This document shows positions 6,735 to 15,924 of a stretch of 64,000 bases of DNA, piece after piece. The stretch covers positions 124,001-188,000 of the forward strand of contig NZ_JARUBH010000009.1 of assembly GCF_029626105.1 (NCBI RefSeq), in the 5' to 3' direction. Source of the DNA: Solwaraspora sp. WMMD792 (GTDB taxonomy: Bacteria > Actinomycetota > Actinomycetes > Mycobacteriales > Micromonosporaceae). Within the stretch, counting starts at the first letter, position 1, and each line of letters begins with the position of its first letter. A program made the translations under genes and the position numbers. Under the pieces are notes generated by a model, which searched no databases, was not told the origin of the DNA, and saw only the letters and a list, made by a program, of their open reading frames with translations.

Positions 6735-9700
6735 GTGCAGTCAACGATGAAACGAGTAGCCGGCCTTTCCCTGGCCGCGCTGCTCGGGACCGCTGGCGGC
6801 TTGGCGGTCACCGCCACGCCGGCCCACGCCGCCCCCGGTGATGCGCAGGCCAGAGGGGTGGTCGTCGACCTGTCCGCAGAGGTCCTCGGGGTTCCTGTGG
6901 TCCAGGCGAATGCCGTGATCGGCTCGGCGACCGCCCCGCCCGGCGGTGGCACCGACACCGAGACCCTGATCGACATCACCCTGCCCGGTGCCATCGGCGT
7001 CACCGCCGACGGCACCGTGCTGGAGGTCAGCGCGACCAGAGGTCCGATCTCCTCGTTCGCCTCATCGTCGGTCGCCGATGTGTCGTTGAACATTCTTGGC
7101 CTGAACGTGCTGACCGCCACGGCCGTCGAGGCTGCGGTCAGTTGCCCGTACCTCGGTCCACAGACCGCTGACACGACGCTGACCGGACTGACCGTGTTCG
7201 GCTCGGCGGAAGTCCTGGTCCCCAACGGGCCGAGCCTCGACGCGAGCGCCGCCGTGACGGTGCCGGGGCTGGTCGGGGCGAGCCTCGACGTGTCGTTGTC
7301 GCGTGTCGAAACCGTAGCCGCCGACAGTGCGGCGGCGGCCACCATCGTGCTCACCGCCGAACTCTCGGGTGAGATTCTCGGTGTGCCGGTGGTCATTCCG
7401 GTCGGAACCGTGATCATCGCGGAGGCCACCTGTGAGCGCCCCGCCGCGCCGGCGCCGCCGACGGCGTCGTCGATTGATCCGGATTCTGGTCCGCAGTCTG
7501 GTGGTCAGACGGTGACGATCACGGGTTCGGGGTTTGTGCCGAATGGTACGTCGGTGACGTTTGATGGGGTGCCGGCGACGGATGTGGTGGTGGATCCGTC
7601 GGGTACGTCGTTGACGGCGGTGACTCCGCCGGGTGCTGTTGGTCCGGCGGATGTGGTGGTGACCACTGATGGTGGTTCGACTGATCCGTTGGCGTACACG
7701 TATCTGGCTGATGGTTCGGATGCGGTGGTGACCGGGCTGGATCCTGATTTCGGGCCGACGTCTGGTGGGACGACGGTGACGATCACGGGTTCGGGTTTCA
7801 CTGGGGCGACCGGTGTCACGTTCGATGGCGTGGCGGGTTCGGGGTTTGCGGTGAATCCGGCTGGTACGGAGATCACGGTGGTGACTCCGCCGGGTGCTGC
7901 TGGTCCGGCTGATGTGGTGATCACGTTCCCGGCTGGTACGGCGGACGCGGGAATCTTCACCTATGTGCCGCCGACGCCGACGGCGTCGTCGATTGATCCG
8001 GATTCTGGTCCGCAGTCTGGTGGTCAGACGGTGACGATCACGGGTTCGGGGTTTGTGCCGAATGGTACGTCGGTGACGTTTGATGGGGTGCCGGCGACGG
8101 ATGTGGTGGTGGATCCGTCGGGTACGTCGTTGACGGCGGTGACTCCGCCGGGTGCTGTTGGTCCGGCGGATGTGGTGGTGACCACTGATGGTGGTTCGAC
8201 TGATCCGTTGGCGTACACGTATCTGGCTGATGGTTCGGATGCGGTGGTGACCGGGCTGGATCCTGATTTCGGGCCGACGTCTGGTGGGACGACGGTGACG
8301 ATCACGGGTTCGGGTTTCACTGGGGCGACCGGTGTCACGTTCGATGGCGTGGCGGGTTCGGGGTTTGCGGTGAATCCGGCTGGTACGGAGATCACGGTGG
8401 TGACTCCGCCGGGTGCTGCTGGTCCGGCTGATGTGGTGATCACGTTCCCGGCTGGTACGGCGGACGCGGGAATCTTCACCTATGTGCCGCCGACGCCGAC
8501 GGCGTCGTCGATTGATCCGGATTCTGGTCCGCAGTCTGGTGGTCAGACGGTGACGATCACGGGTTCGGGGTTTGTGCCGAATGGTACGTCGGTGACGTTT
8601 GATGGGGTGCCGGCGACGGATGTGGTGGTGGATCCGTCGGGTACGTCGTTGACGGCGGTGACTCCGCCGGGTGCTGTTGGTCCGGCGGATGTGGTGGTGA
8701 CCACTGATGGTGGTTCGACTGATCCGTTGGCGTACACGTATCTGGCTGATGGTTCGGATGCGGTGGTGACCGGGCTGGATCCTGATTTCGGGCCGACGTC
8801 TGGTGGGACGACGGTGACGATCACGGGTTCGGGTTTCACTGGGGCGACCGGTGTCACGTTCGATGGCGTGGCGGGTTCGGGGTTTGCGGTGAATCCGGCT
8901 GGTACGGAGATCACGGTGGTGACTCCGCCGGGTGCTGCTGGTCCGGCTGATGTGGTGATCACGTTCCCGGCTGGTACGGCGGACGCGGGAATCTTCACCT
9001 ATGTGCCGCCGACGCCGACGGCGTCGTCGATTGATCCGGATTCTGGTCCGCAGTCTGGTGGTCAGACGGTGACGATCACGGGTTCGGGGTTTGTGCCGAA
9101 TGGTACGTCGGTGACGTTTGATGGGGTGCCGGCGACGGATGTGGTGGTGGATCCGTCGGGTACGTCGTTGACGGCGGTGACTCCGCCGGGTGCTGTTGGT
9201 CCGGCGGATGTGGTGGTGACCACTGATGGTGGTTCGACTGATCCGTTGGCGTACACGTATCTGGCTGATGGTTCGGATGCGGTGGTGACCGGGCTGGATC
9301 CTGATTTCGGGCCGACGTCTGGTGGGACGACGGTGACGATCACGGGTTCGGGTTTCACTGGGGCGACCGGTGTCACGTTCGATGGCGTGGCGGGTTCGGG
9401 GTTTGCGGTGAATCCGGCTGGTACGGAGATCACGGTGGTGACTCCGCCGGGTGCTGCTGGTCCGGCTGATGTGGTGATCACGTTCCCGGCTGGTACGGCG
9501 GACGCGGGAATCTTCACCTATGTGCCGCCGACGCCGACGGCGTCGTCGATTGATCCGGATTCTGGTCCGCAGTCTGGTGGTCAGACGGTGACGATCACGG
9601 GTTCGGGGTTTGTGCCGAATGGTACGTCGGTGACGTTTGATGGGGTGCCGGCGACGGATGTGGTGGTGGATCCGTCGGGTACGTCGTTGACGGCGGTGAC

Positions 9701-10676
9701 TCCGCCGGGTGCTGTTGGTCCGGCGGATGTGGTGGTGACCACTGATGGTGGTTCGACTGATCCGTTGGCGTACACGTATCTGGCTGATGGTTCGGATGCG
9801 GTGGTGACCGGGCTGGATCCTGATTTCGGGCCGACGTCTGGTGGGACGACGGTGACGATCACGGGTTCGGGTTTCACTGGGGCGACCGGTGTCACGTTCG
9901 ATGGCGTGGCGGGTTCGGGGTTTGCGGTGAATCCGGCTGGTACGGAGATCACGGTGGTGACTCCGCCGGGTGCTGCTGGTCCGGCTGATGTGGTGATCAC
10001 GTTCCCGGCTGGTACGGCGGACGCGGGAATCTTCACCTATGTGCCGCCGACGATCGATTCGGTGGTGCCGGATTCGGGTCCGAACACGGGTGGTACCACG
10101 GTGACGATCACGGGTTCCGGGTTCACTGGGGCGACTGATGTGACGTTCGGTGGTGTGCCGGGGACCGATCTGGTGGTGGATCCGTCGGGTACGTCGTTGA
10201 CGGTGGTGACGCCGCCGGGGCCGGTGGGTCCGGTTGATGTGGTGGTGGTGTTGCCGGGTGACGACGCGGTCGCTCCGGACGGGTTCACCTACTCGGGTGG
10301 CCCGGCACCGGTGATCGACTCGGTCGACCCTGGACAGGGACCGGCCAACGGCGGGACCACAGTGGTCGTCGGAGGCGGCGGGTTCATCCCGGGTCAGACG
10401 ACCGTGACGATCTGCGGCAAGACGATTCCAGCAAACAATGTCACGGTCAACAGTTCCGGGACCTCGCTGACCTTCGTCACTCCGCCGTGCGACGTCAAGA
10501 ACACGACCATCACGGTGACCACACCGAACGGCACCTCGAACGAGATCGCCTTCCGGTACGTGGGGCTGCCGGTCACCGGTACGGCGACCACGAACCTGAT
10601 CACCAGCGGTGGCGCGCTCGTGGCGCTCGGTATCTCGTTGCTCCTGCTCACCCGCCGTCGGGCGAACAGGGCGTGA
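6735..10676 (+). CDS. Secreted LPXTG-anchored protein with 12 IPT/TIG domains
   Basis: The 1313-residue product starts at GTG 6735, which has GAGGA seven bases upstream; ATG 6747 is the alternative. A signal peptide (MKRVAGLSLAALLG through AHA) is followed by about 230 residues resembling the actinobacterial choice-of-anchor P domain. Ten IPT/TIG domains follow as five identical two-domain units, and then two diverged IPT domains. The C-terminus is a sorting signal: LPVTG, a hydrophobic stretch and TRRRANRA. Sortase should therefore link it to the wall as a long immunoglobulin-like stalk, probably for adhesion or surface scaffolding (inference). The last IPT domain has two Cys. No sortase gene is in the window. 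Confidence 0.9.
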   Translation: MQSTMKRVAGLSLAALLGTAGGLAVTATPAHAAPGDAQARGVVVDLSAEVLGVPVVQANAVIGSATAPPGGGTDTETLIDITLPGAIGVTADGTVLEVSATRGPISSFASSSVADVSLNILGLNVLTATAVEAAVSCPYLGPQTADTTLTGLTVFGSAEVLVPNGPSLDASAAVTVPGLVGASLDVSLSRVETVAADSAAAATIVLTAELSGEILGVPVVIPVGTVIIAEATCERPAAPAPPTASSIDPDSGPQSGGQTVTITGSGFVPNGTSVTFDGVPATDVVVDPSGTSLTAVTPPGAVGPADVVVTTDGGSTDPLAYTYLADGSDAVVTGLDPDFGPTSGGTTVTITGSGFTGATGVTFDGVAGSGFAVNPAGTEITVVTPPGAAGPADVVITFPAGTADAGIFTYVPPTPTASSIDPDSGPQSGGQTVTITGSGFVPNGTSVTFDGVPATDVVVDPSGTSLTAVTPPGAVGPADVVVTTDGGSTDPLAYTYLADGSDAVVTGLDPDFGPTSGGTTVTITGSGFTGATGVTFDGVAGSGFAVNPAGTEITVVTPPGAAGPADVVITFPAGTADAGIFTYVPPTPTASSIDPDSGPQSGGQTVTITGSGFVPNGTSVTFDGVPATDVVVDPSGTSLTAVTPPGAVGPADVVVTTDGGSTDPLAYTYLADGSDAVVTGLDPDFGPTSGGTTVTITGSGFTGATGVTFDGVAGSGFAVNPAGTEITVVTPPGAAGPADVVITFPAGTADAGIFTYVPPTPTASSIDPDSGPQSGGQTVTITGSGFVPNGTSVTFDGVPATDVVVDPSGTSLTAVTPPGAVGPADVVVTTDGGSTDPLAYTYLADGSDAVVTGLDPDFGPTSGGTTVTITGSGFTGATGVTFDGVAGSGFAVNPAGTEITVVTPPGAAGPADVVITFPAGTADAGIFTYVPPTPTASSIDPDSGPQSGGQTVTITGSGFVPNGTSVTFDGVPATDVVVDPSGTSLTAVTPPGAVGPADVVVTTDGGSTDPLAYTYLADGSDAVVTGLDPDFGPTSGGTTVTITGSGFTGATGVTFDGVAGSGFAVNPAGTEITVVTPPGAAGPADVVITFPAGTADAGIFTYVPPTIDSVVPDSGPNTGGTTVTITGSGFTGATDVTFGGVPGTDLVVDPSGTSLTVVTPPGPVGPVDVVVVLPGDDAVAPDGFTYSGGPAPVIDSVDPGQGPANGGTTVVVGGGGFIPGQTTVTICGKTIPANNVTVNSSGTSLTFVTPPCDVKNTTITVTTPNGTSNEIAFRYVGLPVTGTATTNLITSGGALVALGISLLLLTRRRANRA
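7458..10052 (+). repeat. Five 519-bp tandem repeats encoding paired IPT/TIG domains
   Basis: The period is exactly 519 bp (173 codons), with units starting at 7458, 7977, 8496, 9015 and 9534. By eye the five copies are identical at nucleotide level, silent positions included. Each unit encodes two different IPT domains, one with GSGFVPNGTSVTF and one with GSGFTGATGVTF. The array ends at 10052 inside a codon run that continues into a diverged IPT domain. Identity across copies means recent expansion or continued gene conversion. Confidence 0.95.
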
Positions 10677-10696
10677 CACGCAACAACTGAGAGCGC

Positions 10697-10734
10697 GGGT
10701 GGCCCCGGGAGCGGATGAGCGACCGGGGCCACCC
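10697..10734 (+). terminator. Terminator hairpin after the IPT-repeat gene
   Basis: GGGTGGCCCCGG at 10697-10708 pairs perfectly with its complement at 10723-10734 across a 14-base loop, 20 bp after the stop codon. There is no T-tract. Confidence 0.7.
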
Positions 10735-10802
10735 CGCTGTCACCGGTCCCACCGGACGATAACGGGGTGCCAGCGGCATCAGATCATGCGATCGTCGGCG
10801 GC

Positions 10803-11630
10803 ATGACCGACTATCTGGCGCTCAACCGGGCCAGCTGGGACGAGCGCGCGCCGGCGCACGCCGCCTCACCGGACTACCGGGTGGCGCAGCTGATCGCCGA
10901 CCCGGCACTGCTCAGCGAGGTGGTGCGGTTCGACCTGCCGAGGCTCGGCGACCTGACCGGCGTACGCGGGGTGCACCTGCAGTGCCACATCGGCACCGAC
11001 ACGCTGTCGCTGGCCCGGCTCGGCGCGACCATGACCGGCCTGGACCTTTCCGGCGCGTCCCTGGCCGAGGCGCGGCGGATCGCCGCCGCGACGCAGACCC
11101 CGATCGAGTACGTCGAAGCCGATGTCTACCGCGCCGTCGAGGTGCTCGGCGCGGGCGGCTTCGACCTCGTCTTCACCGGGATCGGCGCGCTGTGCTGGCT
11201 GCCGAGCGTGACCCGGTGGGCGGAGACGGTGGTTGGGCTGCTGCGGCCGGGTGGCCGGCTGTTCCTGCGGGAAGGGCACCCGGCGCTGTGGGCGGTCGAC
11301 GAGACCCGCCCGGACGGCCTGCTCGTGCTCGACCTGCCGTACTTCGAGACGGACCGACCGCTGGTGTGGAACGAGGACGGCACCTACGTCGACACCGACA
11401 CAAGTTTCACCCACAACCTGACCCACTCCTGGAACCACGGCGTCGGGGAGATCTTCACCGCGCTCACCGGTGTCGGGATGCAGGTGACTATGCTGGTCGA
11501 GCACGACAGTGTGCCGTGGAACGCGCTGCCCGGCCGGATGGTCAAGGGCGATGACGGCGAGTGGCGGTTGACCGAACGACCGGAGCGGTTCCCGCTCAGC
11601 TACACCCTGCAGGCGGTACGGGTCAGCTGA
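10803..11630 (+). CDS. Class I SAM-dependent methyltransferase
   Basis: The 275-residue product carries the methyltransferase_11-type motifs. Motif I is degenerate (VHLQCHIGTDTLSLARLGA) and is followed by a strand ending in GLDLSGASLAEAR. The acidic motif II is EYVEADVYRA, then FDLVFTGIGALCWLPS, and LLRPGGRLFLREGHP is motif III. Cys-His-Ile-Gly replaces the usual glycine-rich loop but fits a known subgroup. The substrate is unknown. I chose ATG 10803 over GTG 10767 because the conserved YLALNRASWDERA follows it directly. The end overlaps the convergent ABC gene by 8 bp. Confidence 0.85.
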   Translation: MTDYLALNRASWDERAPAHAASPDYRVAQLIADPALLSEVVRFDLPRLGDLTGVRGVHLQCHIGTDTLSLARLGATMTGLDLSGASLAEARRIAAATQTPIEYVEADVYRAVEVLGAGGFDLVFTGIGALCWLPSVTRWAETVVGLLRPGGRLFLREGHPALWAVDETRPDGLLVLDLPYFETDRPLVWNEDGTYVDTDTSFTHNLTHSWNHGVGEIFTALTGVGMQVTMLVEHDSVPWNALPGRMVKGDDGEWRLTERPERFPLSYTLQAVRVS

Positions 11631-13584
11631 GGCTGTCCCGCCACTGGTGGTGCAGCACGGCGTACCGGCCGCCGTCGGCGATCAGGTCGGCGGGCCGGCC
11701 GTCCTCGACGATCCGCCCGTCGTCGAGGACCAGCACCCGGTCGGCGATCTGCACCGTCGACAGTCGATGCGCGATGACCAGCGCGGTACGCCCGTGGCCG
11801 GTCGGCCGGCCGTTGGCCCCCAACCCGTCCCCGTTGCGGCCACCGTCGCTCTGGTCGCCGTTGAGCATGGTCTGCAACGCCCGCTGCACCAGGCGCTCGG
11901 TCGGCACGTCCAGCGAGGAGGTCGCCTCGTCGAGGATCAGCACCGCCGGGTCGGCCAGCACCGCCCGGGCGAAGGCGACCAGCTGCCGCTGCCCGGCGGA
12001 CAGCCGCCCGCCGCGTCGGTGCACGTCGGTGGCGTACCCGTCGGGAAGTCCGGCGATGAACTCGTGCGCGCCGATCGCTCGCGCCGCGGCCTCGACCTCG
12101 GCGTCGGTCGCGTCCGGGCGGCCGAACCGGATGTTGTCCGCGACGCTGCCGGCGAAGAGGTGGTTCTCCTGCGTCACCATGATCACGTTTCGCCGCAGGT
12201 CGCGGCCGGCGATCTCACGCAGGTCGACACCGTCGAGGGTGACCGACCCGCTGACCGGGTCGTAGAGTCGGGCCACCAGCTTGGCGATCGTCGACTTGCC
12301 GGCCCCGGTGGCCCCGACCAGCGCGACCGTCTGGCCGGCCGGGATCCGCAGGGTCAGCTCGGGCAGCACCAGACGGTCCGGCCGGTAGCCGAACGAGACG
12401 GCGTGCAGCCGCACCGCGCCGCGTACCGGCTGCGGCAGCGGACGCGGCCGCGCCGGCTCGGCGACGTCCGGCCGCTCGTCGAGCACGCCGGAGAGCTTCT
12501 CCAGCGCCGCGGTCGCCGACTGCAGCGAGTTGTAGAACTGGCTCAGCTCCTGCATCGGCTCGAAGAACCGGCGCAGGTACAGCAGGAACGCGGCGAGCAC
12601 GCCGATCTCGGTGCGGCCCTGCAGCACCTGCCAACCGCCGAAGGTGAGCACCATCGCGACAGCCACGTTGCCGATGCCTTTGAGACTCGGTGAGTAGATC
12701 GCGATCAGCCGGAACGCATGCAGGCTGGCCCGCTGGAAGCCAGTGTTGACCTCGGAGAAGATTTCCTGGTTGCGGGGCTCGCGCCGGAACGCGTGCACGG
12801 CCCGGACCCCGCCGAGCGACTCCACGAAGTGGACGATCAGCAGCGCCACGGTCTCCCGGGTACGCCGGTAGGCGACGGTGGAGGCGCGGGCGAACCAGAT
12901 CGACATCCACACCAGGAACGGGAACGCCAACAGCGTCACCAGGGCCAGCGGCAGGTCCAGCCAGAGCAGGATCGCCGCCACCGAGACCACCGACAGCCCG
13001 GCGAGCACCAGATCGTCGATGCCGCCGTTGACCAGCTCGGAGATCGAGTCCATGTCACTGGTCAGCCGGGCGACCACCCGGCCGGAGGTGTACCGCTCGT
13101 GGAAGCTGACCGACAGGTTGAGGAAGTGCCGGTACACCCGCTGACGCAGGTCGAGCAGGATCGCCTGACCGATCCGGGCAGACAGGATCAGGAAGCTGCG
13201 CTTGCCGACGTACTCGGCGACGGTGGCGACCGCGAAGGCGACGGCGATCGCGACCAGCGGCCCCGCGTCGCCGTCGTCGGTCAGCGGCGGGATGGCCCGG
13301 TCGATGCCCAGCATCACGAGGTACGGACCGGCCATCGCGGCAGCGTTCTGCAGCAGCAGCAGGCCGACCGCCACCGCGATCATCCGCCGGTGCGGCCGGG
13401 TCAGCGAGCCGAGCAGCGCCCGGCTGCGGGCCCGGACCCGGGCGTTGTCGACCGGACCGCCGTCGTCTGCGCCGCTGACCTCGTCCGCCGCCCGGTCGGA
13501 GACGCCGCGCCAGTCCGGCTGACCATCGTCGGACCTGCTCGCGTCACGGTCCGCGGTGCCGCCGGCATCGTCGGTCCGGCTCAC
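11623..13584 (-). CDS. ABC exporter half-transporter with intact ATPase site
   Basis: The 653-residue product has a hydrophilic N-terminal extension (about 60 residues), six membrane helices and a nucleotide-binding domain. Motifs are Walker A GATGAGKST, Q-loop VTQENHLF, signature LSAGQRQ (Gly to Ala at the third position), Walker B LILDEATSSLD with catalytic Glu, and H-loop IAHRLST. A Gly/Asn-rich insert lies between Walker B and the H-loop. The GTG start at 13584 overlaps the upstream partner's stop by 4 bp, so translation is coupled. With that partner it forms a heterodimeric exporter; the cargo is unknown. Confidence 0.9.
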   Translation of the reverse strand: MSRTDDAGGTADRDASRSDDGQPDWRGVSDRAADEVSGADDGGPVDNARVRARSRALLGSLTRPHRRMIAVAVGLLLLQNAAAMAGPYLVMLGIDRAIPPLTDDGDAGPLVAIAVAFAVATVAEYVGKRSFLILSARIGQAILLDLRQRVYRHFLNLSVSFHERYTSGRVVARLTSDMDSISELVNGGIDDLVLAGLSVVSVAAILLWLDLPLALVTLLAFPFLVWMSIWFARASTVAYRRTRETVALLIVHFVESLGGVRAVHAFRREPRNQEIFSEVNTGFQRASLHAFRLIAIYSPSLKGIGNVAVAMVLTFGGWQVLQGRTEIGVLAAFLLYLRRFFEPMQELSQFYNSLQSATAALEKLSGVLDERPDVAEPARPRPLPQPVRGAVRLHAVSFGYRPDRLVLPELTLRIPAGQTVALVGATGAGKSTIAKLVARLYDPVSGSVTLDGVDLREIAGRDLRRNVIMVTQENHLFAGSVADNIRFGRPDATDAEVEAAARAIGAHEFIAGLPDGYATDVHRRGGRLSAGQRQLVAFARAVLADPAVLILDEATSSLDVPTERLVQRALQTMLNGDQSDGGRNGDGLGANGRPTGHGRTALVIAHRLSTVQIADRVLVLDDGRIVEDGRPADLIADGGRYAVLHHQWRDSLS

Positions 13585-15365
13585 CGGGACCTGACCAGGC
13601 CGGGCCCGTCGGCGGAGAGTACGGCCCGGTAGGCGGGCACGGTGGCGAGCAGTTCGGTGTGGGTGCCGACGGCCGCGATCCGGCCCGCGTCCAGCAGCGC
13701 CACCCGGTCGGCCAGCGCGACCGTGGACGGCCGGTGCACCACCAGCAGCGCGGTGGTGCCTACCAGCACCCGGCGCAGCGCCTGCTCCACCAGCGCCTCG
13801 GTGTGCACGTCCAGGGCGGACAGCGGGTCGTCGAGCACCAGCACCCGGGGTCGGCCCAGCACCGCCCGGGCCAGCGCGAGTCGTTGCCGCTGCCCGCCGG
13901 ACAGTGAGAGCCCCTGCTCGCCGATCCGGGTCCGCAACCCCCAGGGCAGGTCGTGGACGAAGTCGGCCTGCGCCAACCGGACGGCGGCGTGCACCTCCGC
14001 GTCGGTGGCGTCCGGCCGGCCGAGGGTCAGATTCTCCCGAACCGACATCGAGAACAGGGTGGGATCTTCGAACGCCACGCCAACGCACCGGCGCAGCTCG
14101 TCGAGGCGCAGGTCGCGCAGGTCGTGACCGTCCAGGGTGATCCGACCGCCGGTGACGTCGTACAGTCGCGGCACCAGCGACACCAGGCTGGTCTTGCCGC
14201 TGCCGGTCAGGCCGGCGATGGCCAGCGTCTCACCCGGCCGTACGGTGAGGTCCACGCCGCGCAGCACCGGCTCCGGCGTACCCGGGTAGCCGAAGGTGAC
14301 GTTGTCGAAGCGCAGCTCGCCGCGGACCTCGGCGACCCGGATCCGGACGGCGTCCGGCCGGTCGACGATCGACGGCGGGGTGTCCAGCACCTCCTGGATC
14401 CGGTCGGCGGCGGTCATCGCCTCCTGGGCGTGCGAAATGATCCAGCCCAGCGACTTGATCGGCCAGATCAGCATCAGCTGCAGGGTGACGAAGGCGACCA
14501 GCTGACCGATGGTGAGCTGCTGGTCGGCGACGGCGCCGGCCCCGGCGACCAGCACGACCGCGAGGCTCGCGTTCGGCACCAGGTCGTAGCGGGCCGACGC
14601 GTGGGCGAGCAGCCGGCCCTTGCCGACCGCGGTGTCGTGCAGCTCTCGGGCCAGGTCGGTGAAGCGTGCGGTGAGGTACGGCCCGCGCCCGAACGAGATG
14701 ATGGTCCGCAGCCCTTGCGCGGACTCCTCGACCAGGGTGGCCAGGTCACCCTGCTGGTCCTGCATTCGTCGGGACACCCGCAGGTAGGCGCGGGTGAACT
14801 GGCGGCTGAACAGGTAGAGCGGTACGGCGCTGGCCGCCACCACCAGCCCCAACGGCCAGTGCAGGTGCAGCAGCAACGCCACCACGGTCAGGTAGGTCGC
14901 CGAGTTGAGGATCAGGAACAGCAGACCGAAGGAGAGGAAGCGTCGGATAACCGACAGATCGCTGATCGCCCGGGACAACAACTGCCCGGACTGCCACTGG
15001 TCGTGGAAGGTGACCGGGAGCCGCTGCAGGTGGGTGTAGATGTCGTCGCGGATGGTGCCTTCCATCCCGATCGACGAGGCACTCTGTGTCCACCGCCGGA
15101 TGAAGATGAGCACCGCCTCGACGACGCCGAGCAGCAAAGCGAGTCCACCGAGGAGCAGCAGACCGGCGGGATCACCGGCGGCCACCGGGCCGTCCACCAC
15201 CTCGGCGATGACCAGCGGGATGGCGATGCCGGCTCCGGTCGCGGCTGCGGCGGCCGCCAGTAGCCAACCGAGTTGACCGAGGTACGGGCGCAGGTAGCGG
15301 CGCAGCCGCCAGAGATTGTGGACGGCGCGCCGCCGGGGCGAAGATCGGTCGGGTACGGCGTCCAC
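13581..15365 (-). CDS. ABC exporter half-transporter with degenerate ATPase site
   Basis: The 594-residue product has six membrane helices and a nucleotide-binding domain. Walker A is GLTGSGKTS and the signature LSGGQRQ is perfect. After Walker B the catalytic Glu is replaced by Asp (VLVLDDPLSALD, near residue 512), and the Q-loop Gln is replaced by Glu (VAFEDPTLFS). This is the pattern of asymmetric heterodimers such as TM287/288. The intact site would be built from this signature and the partner's Walker motifs. It starts at GTG 15365, about 30 bp after ogt, and may belong to the same leftward transcript. Confidence 0.9.
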   Translation of the reverse strand: MDAVPDRSSPRRRAVHNLWRLRRYLRPYLGQLGWLLAAAAAATGAGIAIPLVIAEVVDGPVAAGDPAGLLLLGGLALLLGVVEAVLIFIRRWTQSASSIGMEGTIRDDIYTHLQRLPVTFHDQWQSGQLLSRAISDLSVIRRFLSFGLLFLILNSATYLTVVALLLHLHWPLGLVVAASAVPLYLFSRQFTRAYLRVSRRMQDQQGDLATLVEESAQGLRTIISFGRGPYLTARFTDLARELHDTAVGKGRLLAHASARYDLVPNASLAVVLVAGAGAVADQQLTIGQLVAFVTLQLMLIWPIKSLGWIISHAQEAMTAADRIQEVLDTPPSIVDRPDAVRIRVAEVRGELRFDNVTFGYPGTPEPVLRGVDLTVRPGETLAIAGLTGSGKTSLVSLVPRLYDVTGGRITLDGHDLRDLRLDELRRCVGVAFEDPTLFSMSVRENLTLGRPDATDAEVHAAVRLAQADFVHDLPWGLRTRIGEQGLSLSGGQRQRLALARAVLGRPRVLVLDDPLSALDVHTEALVEQALRRVLVGTTALLVVHRPSTVALADRVALLDAGRIAAVGTHTELLATVPAYRAVLSADGPGLVRSR

Positions 15366-15395
15366 ACCACGACGGTAGCCGGTGCCGGCACCGGT

Positions 15396-15920
15396 TCACT
15401 GCCCCGCGAAGGTCACCTGCGATTCATGGTCGAGCAGCCACTTCTTGATCGGCAGACCCCATCGGTAGCCGCCCAGCGTGCCGTCGCCGCGTAGCACCCG
15501 GTGACAGGGGACCACCAGCGCGACCGCGTTGCGGGCGCAGGCGCCGGCCGCCGCCCGGACCGCTGCTGGACGGCCGGAGCGCAGGGCGAACGCCGTATAG
15601 CTGACCGGCTCGCCGGGCTTCACCTCACGCAGCGCCGACCAGGCGGTGCGCTGGAACGGGCCGCCGTGCTGACAGACCGTGAGCTGGTCGATCGCGGTCA
15701 GCTCACCGGACAGGTAGGACCGTACGGCGCGGGTGACGTCGCCGAGGTCGGCCCGGCGGCGCACCGGCCCGCGCAGGTCGGGGTGGACCAGGGCGAGCAG
15801 GTCGTCCGGGTCGGCGGTGAACCCGGCGGCCCGTAGCGCCCCGTCCGGGTCGGCGATCAGCGTCAGCGGCCCGACCGCCGTGGCGACCGTACTCGTGTCC
15901 AGTGTCGAAGGCGTTGTCAC
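15396..15920 (-). CDS. ogt: Methylated-DNA--protein-cysteine methyltransferase
   Basis: The 174-residue product transfers the methyl group of O6-methylguanine to its own cysteine and is used once. The active-site motif is PCHRV with Cys139, preceded by PFQRTAWSALREVKPGEPVSY and followed by GGYRWGLPIKKWLLDHE. The length matches free-standing Ogt enzymes. Its ATG lies four bases after the stop of the Ada/AlkA-type gene, so the two are one operon: direct reversal plus base excision of alkylation damage. Confidence 0.95.
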   Translation of the reverse strand: MTTPSTLDTSTVATAVGPLTLIADPDGALRAAGFTADPDDLLALVHPDLRGPVRRRADLGDVTRAVRSYLSGELTAIDQLTVCQHGGPFQRTAWSALREVKPGEPVSYTAFALRSGRPAAVRAAAGACARNAVALVVPCHRVLRGDGTLGGYRWGLPIKKWLLDHESQVTFAGQ

Positions 15921-15924
15921 AGGT

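Noticed and set aside
7458-10052. CRISPR-like array
   Set aside because: The repeat unit is 519 bp, coding, with no spacers and no cas genes nearby.
7062-10679. A 1205-codon reverse-strand open frame opposite the IPT protein
   Set aside because: The translation is Arg/His/Thr-rich with repeated poly-Arg, a mirror of the repeat on the sense strand. The sense frame has signal peptide, IPT domains and sorting signal.
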